Assembly (NCBI GenBank): GCA_023254365.1
Contig: JALRLQ010000086.1
Span: 1 to 6,422 of the forward strand
Direction: 5' to 3'
Length of the DNA stretch: 6,422 nt
Origin: Candidatus Poseidonia sp.
GTDB taxonomy: Archaea; Thermoplasmatota; Poseidoniia; Poseidoniales; Poseidoniaceae
The position numbers were made by a program, and so were the translations under genes. Below, piece after piece: positions 1-6,422 of this stretch (position 1 is the first letter of the stretch; every line of letters begins with the position of its first letter). The notes below the pieces were generated by a model. The model had not been told where the DNA came from. It worked only from the letters and a program-made list of their open reading frames with translations, and did not search any database.

Positions 1-13
1 AAAAAACGGCATT

Positions 14-232
14 TTGACCGTGAAGAACGTCGGAGGAAAGGAGCGATTGGCCCGAGCCGTCTTTGGTTCAGGGATTGTTATCTTTGATTTCTTGGCTACG
101 GTTCACATCGAAGTGGTCTTCCTTATCGTTGGTCTTTGGAGCGTCTTGACCTCCGCTTTTGGCTACTGTCCGTTCAACGGATTGATGAACCGAAACAGTT
201 GCGCCATCGACGTCAATCCTGCCAATGCGTGA
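14..232 (+). CDS. DUF2892 (YgaP-like) small two-helix membrane protein, 5' end uncertain
   Basis: A 72-residue protein that fits the DUF2892 / YgaP-type transmembrane family. It starts with the family signature NVGGKERLARAVFG (usual form NVG..DR..R...G), has two hydrophobic helices (about residues 16-31 and 33-49), and ends with the Cys-Pro motif GYCPFNGLM. In the family this module stands alone or is fused to a rhodanese domain; no rhodanese is seen here, and the biochemical role of the stand-alone form is not known. The start is unsure. TTG at 14 and GTG at 20 are both possible, and family members usually begin two or three residues before NVG, which favours GTG at 20. The frame is also open to the left edge with no stop, so a start outside the window cannot be excluded. 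No ribosome binding site is visible. The gene converges on the M28 peptidase gene, with 5 bases between the two stop codons. Confidence 0.75.
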   Translation: MTVKNVGGKERLARAVFGSGIVIFDFLATVHIEVVFLIVGLWSVLTSAFGYCPFNGLMNRNSCAIDVNPANA

Positions 233-237
233 GTGAT

Positions 238-1605
238 TCACGCCTCGCCGCCTTCATCGTACCAGTTACCATAGAAATTCTCGGCATTGTCCACGCGGAT
301 AAAGAGGTCCAACGACGACCATACAAGGCTGTTGAAGCCGCTCGCCATGCCTGCTTGACCACCTGCTTTGGCGGTCATGAATTCAAGCGTGTCCGAAGGC
401 GAATGCCACTCTTGCCAAAAGGAAATGTCGCCACCGGGGCTGAAGAAATTGAAGGTCGGGTAGCCTGCCGAAAAGAAGGAACAGTGGTCTGAAGCGCACG
501 ATTCTGCAATCTGCCAGTTGATGGGGTTGCCCTCTGTGGGCGTGTAGGCCAAATCGTCCTCGATGGTCGTGCCGACCCATTCCATCATGCGTTCCATGTT
601 GCTCTGGTTGGCACCAGCGATGCTGATGTCCCAATCGTACTTTGTCGGGGCAAACAGGTCACCCGTCAACGGGTCAATGATGGGCTCCGTGAGCGGGGTG
701 ATGGGGTAGTTGAGCGAGACCATGTCGAAGTTCATGTAGGCCTTGACCGAGACGTTCTCCGGCAGGTTGGCCACGTACGCTCTTGACCCAAGGAGGCCTT
801 CTTCCTCGCACGCCCACAGGGCGGCCACAACGGTGTGGTCGAACTCCATCGTGGCCAAGGCTTGCGCCATCTCGAGGGACACGGTGGAACCGGACGTGTC
901 GTCGTTGGCGCCCTCGTTGGTGCCTCCGCTGGGCGGCGTGAACGCATAGGCGATGTCGAAGTGTCCGCCCACCACGATGTATTCGTCAGGCGTGGTACGA
1001 CCCCAGTTGTAGCCCACCACGTTGAGTTGGGCGGGGTCGTCCTCGTAACGGGTGACTTCAACGAAGTCAAAACCCATGTCCCACATGTTGAGCGCCATGG
1101 CTTCGGCCGCTGCTTCGTAGGCTGCGCCGCCTTCGTGGATGGAGGCTTCTGCACACCAGCGGTTGTTGTACTGGCTGGTGAGCATGTCAATGGTGTCGTA
1201 GGCTCGACGTCCGTCGACCAGCATCAACTCAGCACTGTCTTCAAGCGACAAGGTGGCGTTCCACGACTGGTCACCGGCCGTCACGGCGAGGTCGATGCTG
1301 TCGCGTTCCGAATCCATCACCAGCATCGTGACGCCCGTGGCGCTGGCTGGAAGAGTGAAGTTCACGTCGTCTCGTAAAACACCGTGTTCGTCCATGAAGA
1401 AGACACCCGGCGACCTTGAGATGGTCCAATCGACCGTGCTGGTGAAATTGAGCGTGAGATACTGGCCGCGGGTGGCGCTCGTTGGCATGTTGTCACCGGG
1501 GGTGAGCTCGGCCACGACAGGGGTCTTCTCGTCCTCGCCAAAGCACCCAGCGAGCGGTGCCAGCATGAACATGGACACGAGGAACATGGCGTAGAGGCGC
1601 TGCAT
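238..1605 (-). CDS. Secreted M28-family zinc peptidase, lipoprotein
   Basis: A 455-residue metallopeptidase of family M28 (aminopeptidase Y / Aeromonas aminopeptidase type), probably releasing amino acids or processing peptides at the outer face of the cell. Residues 1-20 are a signal peptide ending in the lipobox LAGC with Cys21, so it should be a lipid-anchored surface protein. Residues about 28-134 form a beta-rich region I do not recognise. The peptidase domain follows with every co-catalytic zinc ligand in place: H215 in GGHFD, D235 in ANDDTSG, E267 (general base) and E268 in CEEEGLLGS, D294 in NFDMVS, and H401 in EWHSPSDT. It also has the family SDH motif, flanked by Cys370 and Cys375, which may form a disulfide as in Aeromonas aminopeptidase. 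I chose ATG at 1605, 4 bases after the serS stop, because it opens the signal peptide. GTG at 1623 would overlap serS and add six non-hydrophobic residues. It is the last gene of the operon. Confidence 0.95.
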   Translation of the reverse strand: MQRLYAMFLVSMFMLAPLAGCFGEDEKTPVVAELTPGDNMPTSATRGQYLTLNFTSTVDWTISRSPGVFFMDEHGVLRDDVNFTLPASATGVTMLVMDSERDSIDLAVTAGDQSWNATLSLEDSAELMLVDGRRAYDTIDMLTSQYNNRWCAEASIHEGGAAYEAAAEAMALNMWDMGFDFVEVTRYEDDPAQLNVVGYNWGRTTPDEYIVVGGHFDIAYAFTPPSGGTNEGANDDTSGSTVSLEMAQALATMEFDHTVVAALWACEEEGLLGSRAYVANLPENVSVKAYMNFDMVSLNYPITPLTEPIIDPLTGDLFAPTKYDWDISIAGANQSNMERMMEWVGTTIEDDLAYTPTEGNPINWQIAESCASDHCSFFSAGYPTFNFFSPGGDISFWQEWHSPSDTLEFMTAKAGGQAGMASGFNSLVWSSLDLFIRVDNAENFYGNWYDEGGEA

Positions 1606-1609
1606 GACT

Positions 1610-2902
1610 TCAACCCCATCCACACGGTTCGAGAACCTCTTGACCGCCCATGTAGGGCTTCAGAACGTCAGGCACGGCCACCCGCCCGTCTTCGAGTTGG
1701 TACTGCTCCATGATCGCAACGAGGGCTCGTGATGTTGCGACGGCCGTTGAATTGAGGGTGTGAACAATCGGTTGGTTTGGATGGCCCGGTTGGCCGTAAC
1801 GGATGCTCAATCGGTTGGCCTGATAGTCCGTGCAGTTGGAACAGGAGACGATTTCTTTGTACTGGTTTGCTCCCGGAATCCACGCTTCAAGGTCGTATTT
1901 CTTGGCCGCCACGGTACCCATGTCGCCGGTGCAAATGTTGACCACTTCGTAGTGAATGCCGAGACTGTCCCACAGATCGGTGCAATTCTTCAGCAATTCT
2001 TCGTGGAGTTCCCAGGAATCTTCAGGTTTTGAGATGATGATTTGTTCAATCTTGGTGAACTGGTGGACCCGCCAAATACCAAGGTCACTCTGACCGTGAC
2101 TACCGACCTCTCGTCGGAAGCACTGCGACACACCGACCATCCGCATTGGCATCTGGTCTTCGGGAATGGTCTCGTCCATGAACATCGCCGTGAGCGGATG
2201 TTCGGACGTGGCGATCATGTAGTACTTGTCAGGTTCAATCCCGTACATGACGGTCTCGAAGTCACCGAGGTCGGTCACGCCTTCGTAGGCTTCACGGTTC
2301 ATCATCACCGGAGGCTGGACGAAGGTGTAGTCTCGAGACCGCAAGAATTCAACCGCATATTGTTGAAGGGCGAACTCCAGACGTGCAAGGTCGCCTTTGA
2401 GGAAATAGAAGCGGCTTCCCGTAATCTTGGCTGCTCGTTTCAGGTCCACCCACTTGTTCATCTCGATGAGTTCGTTGTGGGTGCGTGGCTCAAAGGTGAA
2501 GGTTGGCTTGCTGCCGTGAACGGCGTGGACGGTGTTGCCTGAATCGTCAGCGCCCTCGGGAACGTCGTGATGGAGAATGTTGGGGATGGACATGCGCAAG
2601 CGGTCGCGTGTTTGCATGGCTTCGTCCGTCTTTGCCTCCATGTCGGTGATTTTGGCGCCGAGGTCAGCCACCTTGGCAAGAATCGCATCTGCAGCGGCTT
2701 GATCACCTGCTTTCTTGGCCGCACCAATGCCCCGAGCAGCCTCGTTCTTCTCACGCCGCAACTGGTCGGTTTCGTGCAGGAGGTTTCGCCAGTTTTGGTC
2801 GAGTTCAATCACCCGGTCGATGTTGTCGTGAGGCAAACCTCGTTTCGTGTGATCAGCACGAATGAGGTCTGCATGTTCCCGAAACATCGTTATGTCCAGC
2901 AT
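1610..2902 (-). CDS. serS: Seryl-tRNA synthetase, class II
   Basis: A 430-residue cytoplasmic enzyme that charges tRNA-Ser (and tRNA-Sec where present) with serine using ATP; the length is normal for the family. Residues about 33-103 form the long antiparallel coiled coil, rich in Lys, Glu and Ala, that grips the tRNA variable arm. The catalytic domain shows the serine-binding TSE loop (232-234, in TSEHPLTAM), motif 2 with FRRE at 262-265 followed by VHQFTKIEQ, the SCSNCTDYQANR segment (353-364), and motif 3 LNSTAVATSRALVA with its conserved Arg392, ending in PYMGG. The LNSTA form of motif 3 resembles archaeal and eukaryotic enzymes as I recall them. It is the common bacterial-like SerRS, not the rare methanogen type. 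ATG at 2902 gives the family's usual MLD start and has GGTGAT upstream. ATG at 2908, which shares its A with the upstream TGA, would add two residues. It lies between the two protease genes. Confidence 0.97.
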   Translation of the reverse strand: MLDITMFREHADLIRADHTKRGLPHDNIDRVIELDQNWRNLLHETDQLRREKNEAARGIGAAKKAGDQAAADAILAKVADLGAKITDMEAKTDEAMQTRDRLRMSIPNILHHDVPEGADDSGNTVHAVHGSKPTFTFEPRTHNELIEMNKWVDLKRAAKITGSRFYFLKGDLARLEFALQQYAVEFLRSRDYTFVQPPVMMNREAYEGVTDLGDFETVMYGIEPDKYYMIATSEHPLTAMFMDETIPEDQMPMRMVGVSQCFRREVGSHGQSDLGIWRVHQFTKIEQIIISKPEDSWELHEELLKNCTDLWDSLGIHYEVVNICTGDMGTVAAKKYDLEAWIPGANQYKEIVSCSNCTDYQANRLSIRYGQPGHPNQPIVHTLNSTAVATSRALVAIMEQYQLEDGRVAVPDVLKPYMGGQEVLEPCGWG

Positions 2903-2906
2903 GACC

Positions 2907-2912
2907 ATCACC
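2907..2912 (-). promoter_or_regulatory. Ribosome binding site of serS, overlapping the upstream stop codon
   Basis: On the minus strand GGTGAT, complementary to the 3' end of archaeal 16S rRNA, covers the TGA stop of the presenilin-like gene and lies 4 bases before ATG 2902. The same bases hold a TGATG stop/start overlap with ATG 2908. Either reading implies that translation of serS is coupled to the protease gene. Confidence 0.6.
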
Positions 2913-5118
2913 ACGAGATGTTGAAACTCAAGATTTCGGCGCCCATGAAGAACATGCCCCCAATCAAGTACCCGAGAATGGCTCCACCGTTGAGCAACGG
3001 CAAGCCTGCCTGCGCTTTTCCACGAGCAACGTACGTCATCAGAGCGAGGTAACCCAACAACCCTCCTGCCAGCGTGGTCATGGCCACTTGGAATGCGGCG
3101 CTTGGGTCAAGCCACTGCATGGCAGACAGCACCAACATGCCGGGGAAAATAACGTCGCCCAATCCCATGAACATCGCTTCGCTCTTTTGCCGCGCCGGAC
3201 GTTCTGCCTTCGTCGTTGAGGCGGTCGGTGCGGGTGCTGGACGCTTGTGCTGTTCGGTTTCTTCGATGAGGGAATAGTCGGCGCCTTGCGGGGCGACCAG
3301 CAAAATTGGAAGGCGCAAACCGATCATCGTGTCGGCCAAATCCAACATGTGCTTTGAGCGATAGACCGCCCAGAAGTCATAGATAGCGGCCAGGACCATG
3401 AAGAGAATGGCCAACACCGGAACAAAGGTCACGCCGAGCATCACCGAGACCCCTGCACCGAGCAAGACACCCGTGGTGTTGACCACGTACCACTCGCTGT
3501 GAACGACCAACAGAATGAGCAACACGGCCGTGAGGGCCAACCCCACGAGCGTCGGTCCCAACAAGAGTTGCAGTCCGTACAGCGGGAACATATCAACGGT
3601 GAGTTCCCCTTGATGAAGCGTGAAGACGCCGTCGACTGAGGAAAGCGCAACGAGGTTGGTGTTCTGGTCGTCAATGGCGAAGAACACAGCAACGTTGGAG
3701 GCCGGGACGGGGAACACCCCGCGGTCCACCAGCGAGGTGGTGTAGAGCCAGTGAACTTCGCCACCGTCCGCAACGAGCATGTCGCTGTAACCGGATTCAT
3801 CGAGGTCGGTCAAACGAACCGAGGTCACCGAATCCACCAAACCGTCGAGGTTCATGCGGTCTTGAATCACAAAGGCCGTTTCATCCGGTTGGGTTCCGTT
3901 CCATTCGATACCCGTGATGTGGCCGGCGGATTCGCCCAACATCACCATGCGCTGCAAACGGGTCTCGGACGAGGCCAACACGGTCGTGTAGTTCTCTTCG
4001 AGGAAGGGAGAGAAGCCAACATCCATCGCAGTGAATGCGGCGCCCTCTTCCGGTTGGAGGTCAAACAAGTAGGTGGCGTTGGTTTGGGCGCCAACACCGT
4101 CCCCGATACCGTCAGGGATGTATTCTTCGAGCAAAATCGCAGCCGCCTGCGTCGAGGAGACAAGGAACACTTGGTCCTCGCTCAATTGATGACTCGCAAG
4201 CAAACCACTACGAATTTCAAATCCAGGGAGCCCCCATCGACCACCTTCTTGGACGATCAAGCCCGGATATCCCTCAAAGGTCTGGTACCGAATCAACTCG
4301 TTGAATTCGCTGATGAGGTACAAGGAATCACCTGAAAGAATGGCGACCCGACAGCCACCGCCGAGGTTGTCCAAATACTGAGACTCACCGTTCTCCCAGC
4401 GCTGGCAGGCGTAACTGTCGATCAATGCACCGGTCTGGGCGTCAACAACCCAAGCGTAATCACCGCTGGCGAAGGTCAAATGTTCTTCTCCAGCCGTCAT
4501 ATGGACAGGTGCTTTTGGATTGTACACGCTGTGGTTGTTGGTCACAGACCACACAGGTTCGGCGTACGCATTGGAGGCGTCCCAAGCCGTCACCTCGACC
4601 GTCGTGTTGAGTTCGTCGTCACTGACGACCGCCAAAATGAAGCCGTCGTCGCCCCATACGCCAAGAACGTCGCCGTTGAGGCTTGTGCTGGAGGTCATGT
4701 CGAACGGCTCTGGGTCAAAATCCAACACCGCCATGTGCGCCAACGGCACCATGGTGTAGAGCAACGCCAAACTCAGCACCACGTACATTCCGTACTTGAT
4801 GATCAATTCCTTGCCCCATTTGGCCAGGAAGATAATCAGCGCCGTGAAGGCAAAAATAGCCACGAGTTCAATGGCGACATAGCGAACTTGGGTGGCACCC
4901 GATGAGCCAAAGGCATGCAGTTCTCCCACATCGTAGTAGGGTCGAATGTACATCGCCAAGGCAATGGTGGCCACAAACATGCCCGCCATACCGGCCATAC
5001 CTCGCCATTGTTCAGCCATCAGCGAGGCGAGGGTCTCTCCTTGGCGAAGTTCGTCTTCGACCTCAGCGAAGCGTTGGGAGACCCGTCGGCCACCCTTCCC
5101 CTCATCGCCATCGCTCAT
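2908..5118 (-). CDS. Presenilin-like intramembrane aspartyl protease (A22 family) with inserted extracytoplasmic beta-propeller
   Basis: A 736-residue membrane protein. The C-terminal third is an archaeal presenilin/signal-peptide-peptidase homologue (DUF1119 type). TM6 ends in AIYDFWAVY (catalytic Asp581), TM7 starts with MGLGD (GxGD, Asp655), and TM9 opens with GLPLLNGGAI (the PAL-equivalent, P707). Nine helices are predicted, at about 41-58, 80-98, 108-130, 514-538, 546-565, 566-586, 649-668, 676-698 and 705-727. Residues about 133-505 sit between TM3 and TM4 and are not part of the usual core, which is about 300 residues in archaea. By the presenilin topology this part lies outside the cell. 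It is beta-rich, with a PQQ-like strand pair (WVVDAQTGALIDSY), an FG-GAP-like loop (DLDESGYSD), several N-x-S/T sites and two Cys (238, 256) that could pair. The family cuts transmembrane segments of other proteins; the substrate here is unknown. The start is unsure: ATG 5118 has GAGGGAGG 12 bases upstream, and ATG 5142 would add eight residues. First gene of the operon. Confidence 0.87.
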   Translation of the reverse strand: MSDGDEGKGGRRVSQRFAEVEDELRQGETLASLMAEQWRGMAGMAGMFVATIALAMYIRPYYDVGELHAFGSSGATQVRYVAIELVAIFAFTALIIFLAKWGKELIIKYGMYVVLSLALLYTMVPLAHMAVLDFDPEPFDMTSSTSLNGDVLGVWGDDGFILAVVSDDELNTTVEVTAWDASNAYAEPVWSVTNNHSVYNPKAPVHMTAGEEHLTFASGDYAWVVDAQTGALIDSYACQRWENGESQYLDNLGGGCRVAILSGDSLYLISEFNELIRYQTFEGYPGLIVQEGGRWGLPGFEIRSGLLASHQLSEDQVFLVSSTQAAAILLEEYIPDGIGDGVGAQTNATYLFDLQPEEGAAFTAMDVGFSPFLEENYTTVLASSETRLQRMVMLGESAGHITGIEWNGTQPDETAFVIQDRMNLDGLVDSVTSVRLTDLDESGYSDMLVADGGEVHWLYTTSLVDRGVFPVPASNVAVFFAIDDQNTNLVALSSVDGVFTLHQGELTVDMFPLYGLQLLLGPTLVGLALTAVLLILLVVHSEWYVVNTTGVLLGAGVSVMLGVTFVPVLAILFMVLAAIYDFWAVYRSKHMLDLADTMIGLRLPILLVAPQGADYSLIEETEQHKRPAPAPTASTTKAERPARQKSEAMFMGLGDVIFPGMLVLSAMQWLDPSAAFQVAMTTLAGGLLGYLALMTYVARGKAQAGLPLLNGGAILGYLIGGMFFMGAEILSFNISW

Positions 5119-5130
5119 GGTTGCGCGAAT

Positions 5131-5138
5131 CCTCCCTC
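5131..5138 (-). promoter_or_regulatory. Candidate ribosome binding site of the presenilin-like gene
   Basis: Read on the minus strand this is GAGGGAGG, 12 bases before ATG 5118. The spacing is longer than usual (about 5-10), so the assignment is tentative. It lies downstream of the alternative ATG 5142, which argues mildly against that start. Confidence 0.45.
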
Positions 5139-5156
5139 TCATATCAGTCTCGCGTT

Positions 5157-5163
5157 GAGGAGG
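5157..5163 (+). promoter_or_regulatory. Ribosome binding site of folC
   Basis: GAGGAGG, an almost full match to the anti-Shine-Dalgarno end of 16S rRNA, stands 8 bases before ATG 5172. It decides that start over the in-frame ATG at 5217, which has no comparable site. Confidence 0.75.
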
Positions 5164-5171
5164 CGCCCGAA

Positions 5172-6422
5172 ATGGACGGGCAAAGAGGCTATGGAGAACA
5201 TCCACCAGCACGGGCCATGGACGACCATGCATCGCTTCGTGCATGGCTCAACAGCACCAAGAAGCGGGGCATGGCCCTCGGTCTTGCCAACACCCATCGG
5301 GCCGTGCTCGCCTTGGAGGTCATGCCTGACCAATGCGAGGTGGTGCACGTCGCAGGCAGCAACGGGAAAGGGACTTTTGCGGCGACCTTGAGTGCCGCCA
5401 TGACGTTGGAAGGTGTAAGGCACGTGTTGTTCACCTCGCCGCACCTGATGCACGTGGAGGAACGCATCCGAGTCGACGGTGTCCCGGTTCAAACCGATAC
5501 CTTCGACCGAGCGCTCGGGCGGATCAAAGAAATGAGTGAACGGCTGGCGATTCCGCTGACCTTTTTCGAAGTCACGTTCCTCGCTGCATTGGTGATTGCT
5601 CACACGCTTGAGGTCGAGGCCATGGTGGTCGAAACCGGACTGGGTGGGCGGCTTGATGCAACCCGGGCGGTCAAGGCCGACCTTTGCGTGGTCACCGCCC
5701 TGTCCTTGGAGCACACCGATGTGCTGGGCACAACACTGCCGGCCATTGCTCGCGAAAAAGCAGCCATTGCCCGACCAAACCAACCCATTCTCGTTCGGCG
5801 ACCCGAGGCCAGCGAAGTGCGTGAAGCCGTGGCCAGCGAAGTGGCAGCCGCCGGTCAATCGGCGTTGGGGGAGTCAAAACAACCTGCGCACCTCGAGTGG
5901 GTCGATGTGGAAGCAACAGCGACGGCGGCGGATGAAGCGATGACCTTAGCTCAAGCGGCGTGGCCCCGTTTGACCACCATCGCTGACCGAGCCTTTCCCG
6001 TGTTCCAAGGTGTTCAATGGCCTGCTCGGATGCAAAAGATCGCCAGTCCGAACCGACCTGAAACCACCTATCTCCTTGATGGCGCGCACAATCCGAGTGG
6101 GATGCTGAAGTCCTGCCGGGAATTGATGACTCGAGCCGAGGTCAATGGCGGCCCTTGGGCCTTGCTGATTGGAAGCACGCCGCAAGTGGATATGGAGGCG
6201 ATGTTGGAACCGCTTGCCGAACTCTGCTCAATCCGTCCCCCTGACATGGTGGTGCTTACCGTTCCTCAAGGAGGAAGGTACCCCGGCGTGGAGGGGCAGG
6301 TGATGAAAGCACACCTGGAGAACGCAGGCATCGCGGTTGACCACGTGATTGACCTACCGTTTGATGCTGTCCAAGCACTTGAGACGAGTCAAAGGCCGCT
6401 GGAGGCGGTGGTGTCCATTGGC
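5172..6422 (+). CDS. folC: Folylpolyglutamate / dihydrofolate synthase, 3' end outside the window
   Basis: 417 residues are visible and the frame is still open at the window end; the family is about 420-450 residues, so only a short tail is missing. The enzyme belongs to the Mur-ligase superfamily and adds glutamate to dihydropteroate and/or folates with ATP. Seen in order: ATP-binding loop HVAGSNGKGT (K66), SPHLMHVEERIRVDG (89-103), the TFFEVTFLAA segment, ETGLGGRLDAT (154-164), SLEHTDVLG with H181, AREKAAI with K196 (the position of the carbamylated lysine), and LLDGAHNPSG (D303, H306) starting the C-terminal domain. The last visible residues, VVSIG, match the run into the usual GSLYLVGE-type end. 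ATG 5172 has GAGGAGG 8 bases upstream. ATG 5217 is a possible shorter start with no such site. Whether it has both activities cannot be told from sequence. It diverges from the protease-serS operon. Confidence 0.94.
   Translation, partial: MDGQRGYGEHPPARAMDDHASLRAWLNSTKKRGMALGLANTHRAVLALEVMPDQCEVVHVAGSNGKGTFAATLSAAMTLEGVRHVLFTSPHLMHVEERIRVDGVPVQTDTFDRALGRIKEMSERLAIPLTFFEVTFLAALVIAHTLEVEAMVVETGLGGRLDATRAVKADLCVVTALSLEHTDVLGTTLPAIAREKAAIARPNQPILVRRPEASEVREAVASEVAAAGQSALGESKQPAHLEWVDVEATATAADEAMTLAQAAWPRLTTIADRAFPVFQGVQWPARMQKIASPNRPETTYLLDGAHNPSGMLKSCRELMTRAEVNGGPWALLIGSTPQVDMEAMLEPLAELCSIRPPDMVVLTVPQGGRYPGVEGQVMKAHLENAGIAVDHVIDLPFDAVQALETSQRPLEAVVSIG

Larger units (their letters stand above)
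5119..5171. promoter_or_regulatory. Divergent intergenic region between folC and the protease-serS operon
   Basis: These 53 bases separate the two divergent start codons, so promoters for both units must lie here or within the start of the opposite gene. I see no convincing archaeal TATA/BRE pair. The only AT-rich stretch is TCATATCA at 5139-5146, 26-33 bases before the folC ATG, which is weak. The region holds a ribosome-binding site for each strand. Confidence 0.5.

Noticed and set aside
200..260. Possible terminator between the convergent DUF2892 and M28 genes
   Set aside because: Only 5 bases lie between the stop codons, and I see neither a hairpin nor a T-run on either strand.
835..1377. 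180-codon + strand open frame inside the M28 gene
   Set aside because: Antisense to a peptidase with complete catalytic residues; Val/His-rich composition typical of a reverse-frame shadow.
3751..4335. 194-codon + strand open frame inside the presenilin-like gene
   Set aside because: Antisense to the propeller-coding part; no domain, signal or membrane pattern, and composition typical of a shadow frame.
5119..5244. Longer start for the presenilin-like protein at 5244
   Set aside because: The extra 42 residues would overlap the folC start region, are rich in Arg, Pro and His without a signal or helix, and lack a ribosome site. ATG 5118 (or 5142) fits better.
5271..5273. Internal ATG of folC as the true start
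   Set aside because: It would remove the usual N-terminal helix (RAWLNSTKKRG) that precedes the ATP-binding loop in FolC, and it has no ribosome site.
5139..5858. 239-codon open frame on the minus strand opposite folC
   Set aside because: It lies antisense to a clear folC with all motifs, and its translation is rich in Gly, His, Phe and Gln with no recognisable domain. It would also overlap the divergent promoter region.
1..6422. tRNA, rRNA, CRISPR array, insertion sequence or other mobile element
   Set aside because: Nearly every base is in one of five well-supported genes. I saw no repeat-spacer pattern, transposase motif, terminal inverted repeats or tRNA-like cloverleaf.

Overview
The window looks like archaeal chromosome of moderate GC content, most likely marine Group II Euryarchaeota (Poseidoniales, Thermoplasmatota) or a close relative. 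That placement is inferred from three things: a presenilin-type (A22) protease of the archaeal subfamily, a secreted M28 peptidase with a short LAGC lipobox signal, and a seryl-tRNA synthetase whose motif 3 reads LNSTAVATSR rather than the common bacterial form. No marker gene here fixes the lineage.

Layout, left to right: (1) a small two-helix membrane protein of the DUF2892/YgaP-like family on the + strand (about 14-232), possibly cut by the window edge; (2) a three-gene minus-strand operon, read right to left: an intramembrane aspartyl protease of presenilin type with a large extra domain (5118-2908), seryl-tRNA synthetase serS (2902-1610) and an M28 zinc peptidase lipoprotein (1605-238); (3) a 53-bp divergent intergenic region (5119-5171); (4) folC, folylpolyglutamate/dihydrofolate synthase, on the + strand from 5172 and running off the right edge. 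Coding density is near total. The DUF2892 gene and the M28 gene converge with 5 bases between their stop codons, and no gene-free stretch exceeds 60 bases.

The most interesting object is the presenilin-like protein. It keeps the full catalytic signature (YD in TM6, GLGD in TM7, a PxL motif at TM9). Between the predicted third and fourth membrane helices it carries about 370 extra residues that look like an extracytoplasmic beta-propeller, with one PQQ-like blade and one FG-GAP-like calcium-loop motif. The same operon encodes a secreted M28-fold peptidase, the fold to which the nicastrin ectodomain of gamma-secretase is related. Together they may form an archaeal surface-proteolysis module. 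The serS gene between them and the adjacent folC are housekeeping genes.
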